Of a stretch of DNA of 64,000 nt, positions 61,723 to 64,000 are shown in pieces (within the stretch, counting starts at the first letter, position 1; every line of letters starts with the position of its first letter). Both the position numbers and the translations under genes were made by a program. Under the pieces are notes generated by a model. That model saw only the letters and a list, made by a program, of their open reading frames with translations. It was not told the DNA's origin and did no database searches. The stretch comes from Rubinisphaera margarita (GTDB taxonomy: Bacteria > Planctomycetota > Planctomycetia > Planctomycetales > Planctomycetaceae), in assembly GCF_022267515.1 (NCBI RefSeq), contig NZ_JAKFGB010000009.1, forward strand, positions 248,001 through 312,000, read 5' to 3'.

Positions 61723-62937
61723 CTACTTCGTGGTCGTTTCAGCCTCTGGAGCAGGGGGCAGCGGCTCATCTTCCGGGAAAAGAGCAGACGTCACTGCGGC
61801 GGGCGTCGGACCGGGAAGCATGATCGAAATGCGCTTGTCCCGTGAAGCCGGTTCGGGCAGATCGATCGGCAGGGAACCATCGGACGTTTGCAGTTCCGGC
61901 TGATCGCACTCTTCGGCGAAGTCGTTCGCTCCTGCGGGACGCCGGTGTCGATGGATGTAGGGCGAAATTGCACGGGAGATTTCGATGTTGGAGTAATACA
62001 GCGACCAGGCGTGCCGAATGCCGACAGCGAACGTCAGGTCCATTTCGTGCATTTTCTGGTTGTAAGGGCCCAGTCTCCGGCGATCGATCATCGTCGTTCC
62101 GGTCTGAGACAGCGCCCTTCCGTACCGTGGACTCACCAGCGGATAGACGGTGAGTGCGATGTCTTTCCGGTTGACGAGATTCAGAATGCAGTCGACCTGG
62201 GTCAGTGCCTGGCCGAATTTATCTCCCGGAACCAGCCATTCGTGATTGATAGCCGCTGCGGCGTAAATTCCGACGATCGACCGGTTCGGGCAGGGCGGGC
62301 CGGTCCGTTTGCAGCCGAGAACATCACCCCCGCCGCGGAAGTGCAGGCAGGAGGAGATGACACGCGTGCCGTGACTGTGTCCAATCAACGACAGGGGCGA
62401 CTCCGCCGGCAGACAATCAATCAGATGCGACAGGTAGATGCCATTGTGATCGGCGAGCAGGCCATTGTGCATCACGCTGACGGCGGGCAGCAGCGCGTCG
62501 ATATCATCACTCGGCCAGACGAGACAGATCACGTTCAGCGGGCATTGGGGCTTCCCCCGCCGCAGCCAGTGGTATGTGTAACGGGCTTCATCCAGGGCAT
62601 GGTCGATCCCGACGAAGCTGCCGTGCACGAAAATGCATGTTGGGGCTCCCGGGATGAGGGAGGCCTGCATTTCCGACATTGAGCTGGGACGCATCGAACT
62701 GCAGACTGGCTTGTAGTAGCAGCTGAAGTTCATCGACTTCGGGCAGCATCCCGGTTCCTGCGGCATCCGGTACGTGCTGACAATCCAGTAGCCACCGTGC
62801 TGGCAGTTGCCCGTACACTCCGCAGCGGATAAGTCCGCCGGAGCAGCCAGGGTGGTCAGGATTGCGGCGCAAAACAGCGCGAGCACGAGTGCCAGTGAGG
62901 ACAATGAGTCGCGAGTTCCGCGGAAAAGGCTCTTCAC
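61723..62937 (-). CDS. Secreted cysteine-rich alpha/beta hydrolase-like protein
   Basis: A protein of about 404 residues with signal peptide (about 1-36, cut near DLSAA) starting from GTG at 62937; longer in-frame starts at 63018 or 63069 are possible. Right after the signal there is a cysteine-rich segment (ECTGNCQHGG, GCCPKSMNFSCYYKPVC), then an alpha/beta hydrolase core with the oxyanion/strand segment CIFVHGSFVG and nucleophile motif LIGHSHGTRV. A proline-rich C-terminal tail follows (about 360-404). Probably an esterase acting outside the cytoplasm; substrate unknown. The N-terminal cysteines suggest several disulfides. Confidence 0.65.
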   Translation of the reverse strand: MKSLFRGTRDSLSSLALVLALFCAAILTTLAAPADLSAAECTGNCQHGGYWIVSTYRMPQEPGCCPKSMNFSCYYKPVCSSMRPSSMSEMQASLIPGAPTCIFVHGSFVGIDHALDEARYTYHWLRRGKPQCPLNVICLVWPSDDIDALLPAVSVMHNGLLADHNGIYLSHLIDCLPAESPLSLIGHSHGTRVISSCLHFRGGGDVLGCKRTGPPCPNRSIVGIYAAAAINHEWLVPGDKFGQALTQVDCILNLVNRKDIALTVYPLVSPRYGRALSQTGTTMIDRRRLGPYNQKMHEMDLTFAVGIRHAWSLYYSNIEISRAISPYIHRHRRPAGANDFAEECDQPELQTSDGSLPIDLPEPASRDKRISIMLPGPTPAAVTSALFPEDEPLPPAPEAETTTK

Positions 62938-63443
62938 GTCGGAAGCTTTCGATGCTGACCGCAGTGTAAAAAAGGCGATGAAACGGCGGAATCCGGCCTG
63001 ACCGGCTCCAGCAGTAATCACAGCACGCGGCAGGCCGAAGCTCCTTTCACGAAGCAATTGGCACCGCACTTTTGTAGGACTTACAGAGAATCGTCGATTA
63101 TCGCGTCTCCGGGAGCAGAAAATGGAGTCGCACTACCAGTCCACCTTGTTATCGGCATATCGTCAATCAGAATCGGGCGGGATTGGAAAAAGCGGGTGAC
63201 TTACGCGTGGCTAGCGAAGCATTGCAAAAATGGGACAATCCTTGACTGACATGTCAGTCGGAGCGATTGAGCCTTTTCTAAGGAATTTTGCTGATCTTCG
63301 ACCGTCTGGCACTGGAGTGCCACACTTTTTTTGCCGAGAGATTTGAACTCCACGGGTGGATTTGCTAGAATCCCCGGCTCGAATCAAGCCGACGAAAATA
63401 CGATCGAAGATAATTTCCATAACAGACTGTCCGGAAACAGGTT
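62938..63443. promoter_or_regulatory. 506-bp divergent intergenic region with a perfect palindrome
   Basis: It holds the 16-base perfect palindrome GACTGACATGTCAGTC (63244-63259), a small hairpin TGGCAC-TGGA-GTGCCA (63307-63322) followed by a T7 run, and the rpsT promoter. The first may be an operator, the second a terminator or leader structure. No coding frame here was accepted. Confidence 0.5.
63343..63371 (+). promoter_or_regulatory. Sigma-70-type promoter of rpsT
   Basis: TTGAAC (63343-63348), exactly 17 bases, then TAGAAT (63366-63371), each differing from consensus at one or two positions. Predicted start near 63378, giving a leader of about 65 bases. Confidence 0.7.
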
Positions 63444-63728
63444 ATGCCTAATTCACCAAACGCCAAAAAGGCACTGCGTCAGAGTCAGAAGCGACGTGTT
63501 CACAATCGTTCGCAGCGTTCCTCCCTGCGAACCGCGATCAAGAAGGTCCGTTCGCTGGTTGCTGAAGGCAAGCTGGAAGACGCACAGACGGCCTACCGTT
63601 ACGCTGTGAAGCGTCTCGATCAGGCTGCTGCCAAGAACATGATCCACCGCAATGCTGCCGCTCGTACGAAGAGCCGCCTGAACAAGGTGCTCAAGGACGC
63701 TGCGACGTCGACATCGACCGCCAGCTAG
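63444..63728 (+). CDS. rpsT: 30S ribosomal protein S20
   Basis: A 94-residue basic helical protein that binds 16S rRNA in the small subunit. The sequence follows the family: PNAKKALRQSQKRRVHNRSQRSSLRTAIKKV, then NMIHRNAAARTKSRLNKVL. The tail TSTSTAS is a little longer than in E. coli. Single gene with its own promoter and terminator. Confidence 0.97.
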   Translation: MPNSPNAKKALRQSQKRRVHNRSQRSSLRTAIKKVRSLVAEGKLEDAQTAYRYAVKRLDQAAAKNMIHRNAAARTKSRLNKVLKDAATSTSTAS

Positions 63729-63757
63729 GCTGCCCGAGTCGAGCACATGCTGAAATC

Positions 63758-63787
63758 AAAACGCCTGCCACGTCCGGCAGGCGTTTT
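63758..63787 (+). terminator. Intrinsic terminator of rpsT (bidirectional)
   Basis: A 12-bp stem (AAAACGCCTGCC, 63758-63769; GGCAGGCGTTTT, 63776-63787) with a 6-base loop and TTTTT on the 3' side. The A-run on the 5' side lets it serve the convergent gene too. Confidence 0.9.
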
Positions 63788-63803
63788 TCGTTGCGCGCTT
63801 TGA

Positions 63804-64000
63804 TCAAGTCTCGCTGACCGGCTCGGTCGGGCGTGGATTTTGCCACTGGATCCGCCAAGGCGGCTCGAAGATCAGATAGGTAGCGAGGGCCAGCCCGGTA
63901 ATTGTCAGCGACAGCGGGACTGGCCAGAGTTCTGGCGACAGATGCGGCCCCAGAAAGCTCTCCCAGTTCTTGAAGTAGTGACCGGCCCATAACGCGAATC
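63804..64000 (-). CDS. C-terminal end of a membrane protein, cut by window edge
   Basis: An open frame runs from the window edge to a TGA at 63806-63804, giving the last 64 residues of a protein. It has one hydrophobic helix (WPVPLSLTITGLALATYLIF) and ends in a polar tail IQWQNPRPTEPVSET. Aromatic-rich sequence before the helix (FALWAGHYFKNWESF) suggests a periplasmic loop. The frame is the one expected for a gene convergent with rpsT, using the same terminator. The family cannot be named from this piece. Confidence 0.55.
   Translation of the reverse strand, partial: FALWAGHYFKNWESFLGPHLSPELWPVPLSLTITGLALATYLIFEPPWRIQWQNPRPTEPVSET

Overview
The window looks like a piece of a planctomycete chromosome (Planctomycetota, most likely a Planctomycetales member). 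The evidence is the gene content: a PSCyt1/PSD1 secreted cytochrome protein paired with a Tat-exported DUF1501 protein, two DUF1559 prepilin-like proteins each followed by a small lipoprotein, a formylglycine-type sulfatase, a PPi-type phosphofructokinase, a Tat-exported Gfo/Idh oxidoreductase beside a CxxCH protein with terpene-cyclase-like repeats, and several families of short GC-rich palindromes between genes. The genus cannot be fixed from the sequence alone. No rRNA, tRNA, CRISPR array, prophage or intact insertion sequence was recognised.

Layout. 1-8 kb: PEP carboxykinase (cut by the left edge) diverges from a C4-dicarboxylate/glutamate-type symporter; then rhamnulokinase, a family 4 uracil-DNA glycosylase, a zinc-ribbon membrane protein, a sulfatase and a ZIP metal transporter, all on the minus strand. 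8-13 kb: a plus-strand arsenic cluster (arsR, an unannotated-looking 37-residue membrane microprotein, arsC, acr3, a second arsC, an ArsI/CadI-like dioxygenase) followed by an alkaline phosphatase. 13-30 kb: single genes in mixed orientation (cupredoxin, EVE protein, murD, rRNA methyltransferase, DUF1579, two DUF1559/lipoprotein pairs, oxidoreductase, HAD phosphatase, Na+/H+ antiporter), with palindromic repeats. 29-45 kb: a long minus-strand run with an RNase H2-like protein, a 1065-residue Ycf48-like propeller protein, a TPR protein, serS, a cysteine desulfurase, DUF1501, PSD1, a cysteine-free sodC, rnhA and infA. 45-53 kb: a plus-strand run with a phytanoyl-CoA dioxygenase-like enzyme, pfp, Uma2 nuclease, HAD phosphatase, nucleotidyltransferase, SGNH hydrolase, gnd and an MBL hydrolase. 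53-58 kb: clpB and dnaK on the minus strand. 58-64 kb: pheA, a PfkB-family kinase, DUF421, a secreted alpha/beta hydrolase, rpsT and the end of a membrane protein.

How the parts work together. pckA and the symporter suggest use of C4 acids and gluconeogenesis; pfp, gnd, rhaB and the PfkB kinase are sugar metabolism. The ars genes form a complete arsenate-to-arsenite-and-efflux pathway with a predicted organoarsenical or thiol-metal enzyme. dnaK and clpB form a protein-quality-control block; the dnaK upstream region carries a sigma-54-type -24/-12 element and two identical palindromes about 120 and 166 bp further upstream, which together look like an enhancer-dependent heat-shock promoter. That arrangement, the ars microprotein, the divergent RNase H2-like protein and the cytochrome/toroid protein are the observations most worth following up. 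All functional statements rest on reading motifs by eye; no database search was run.
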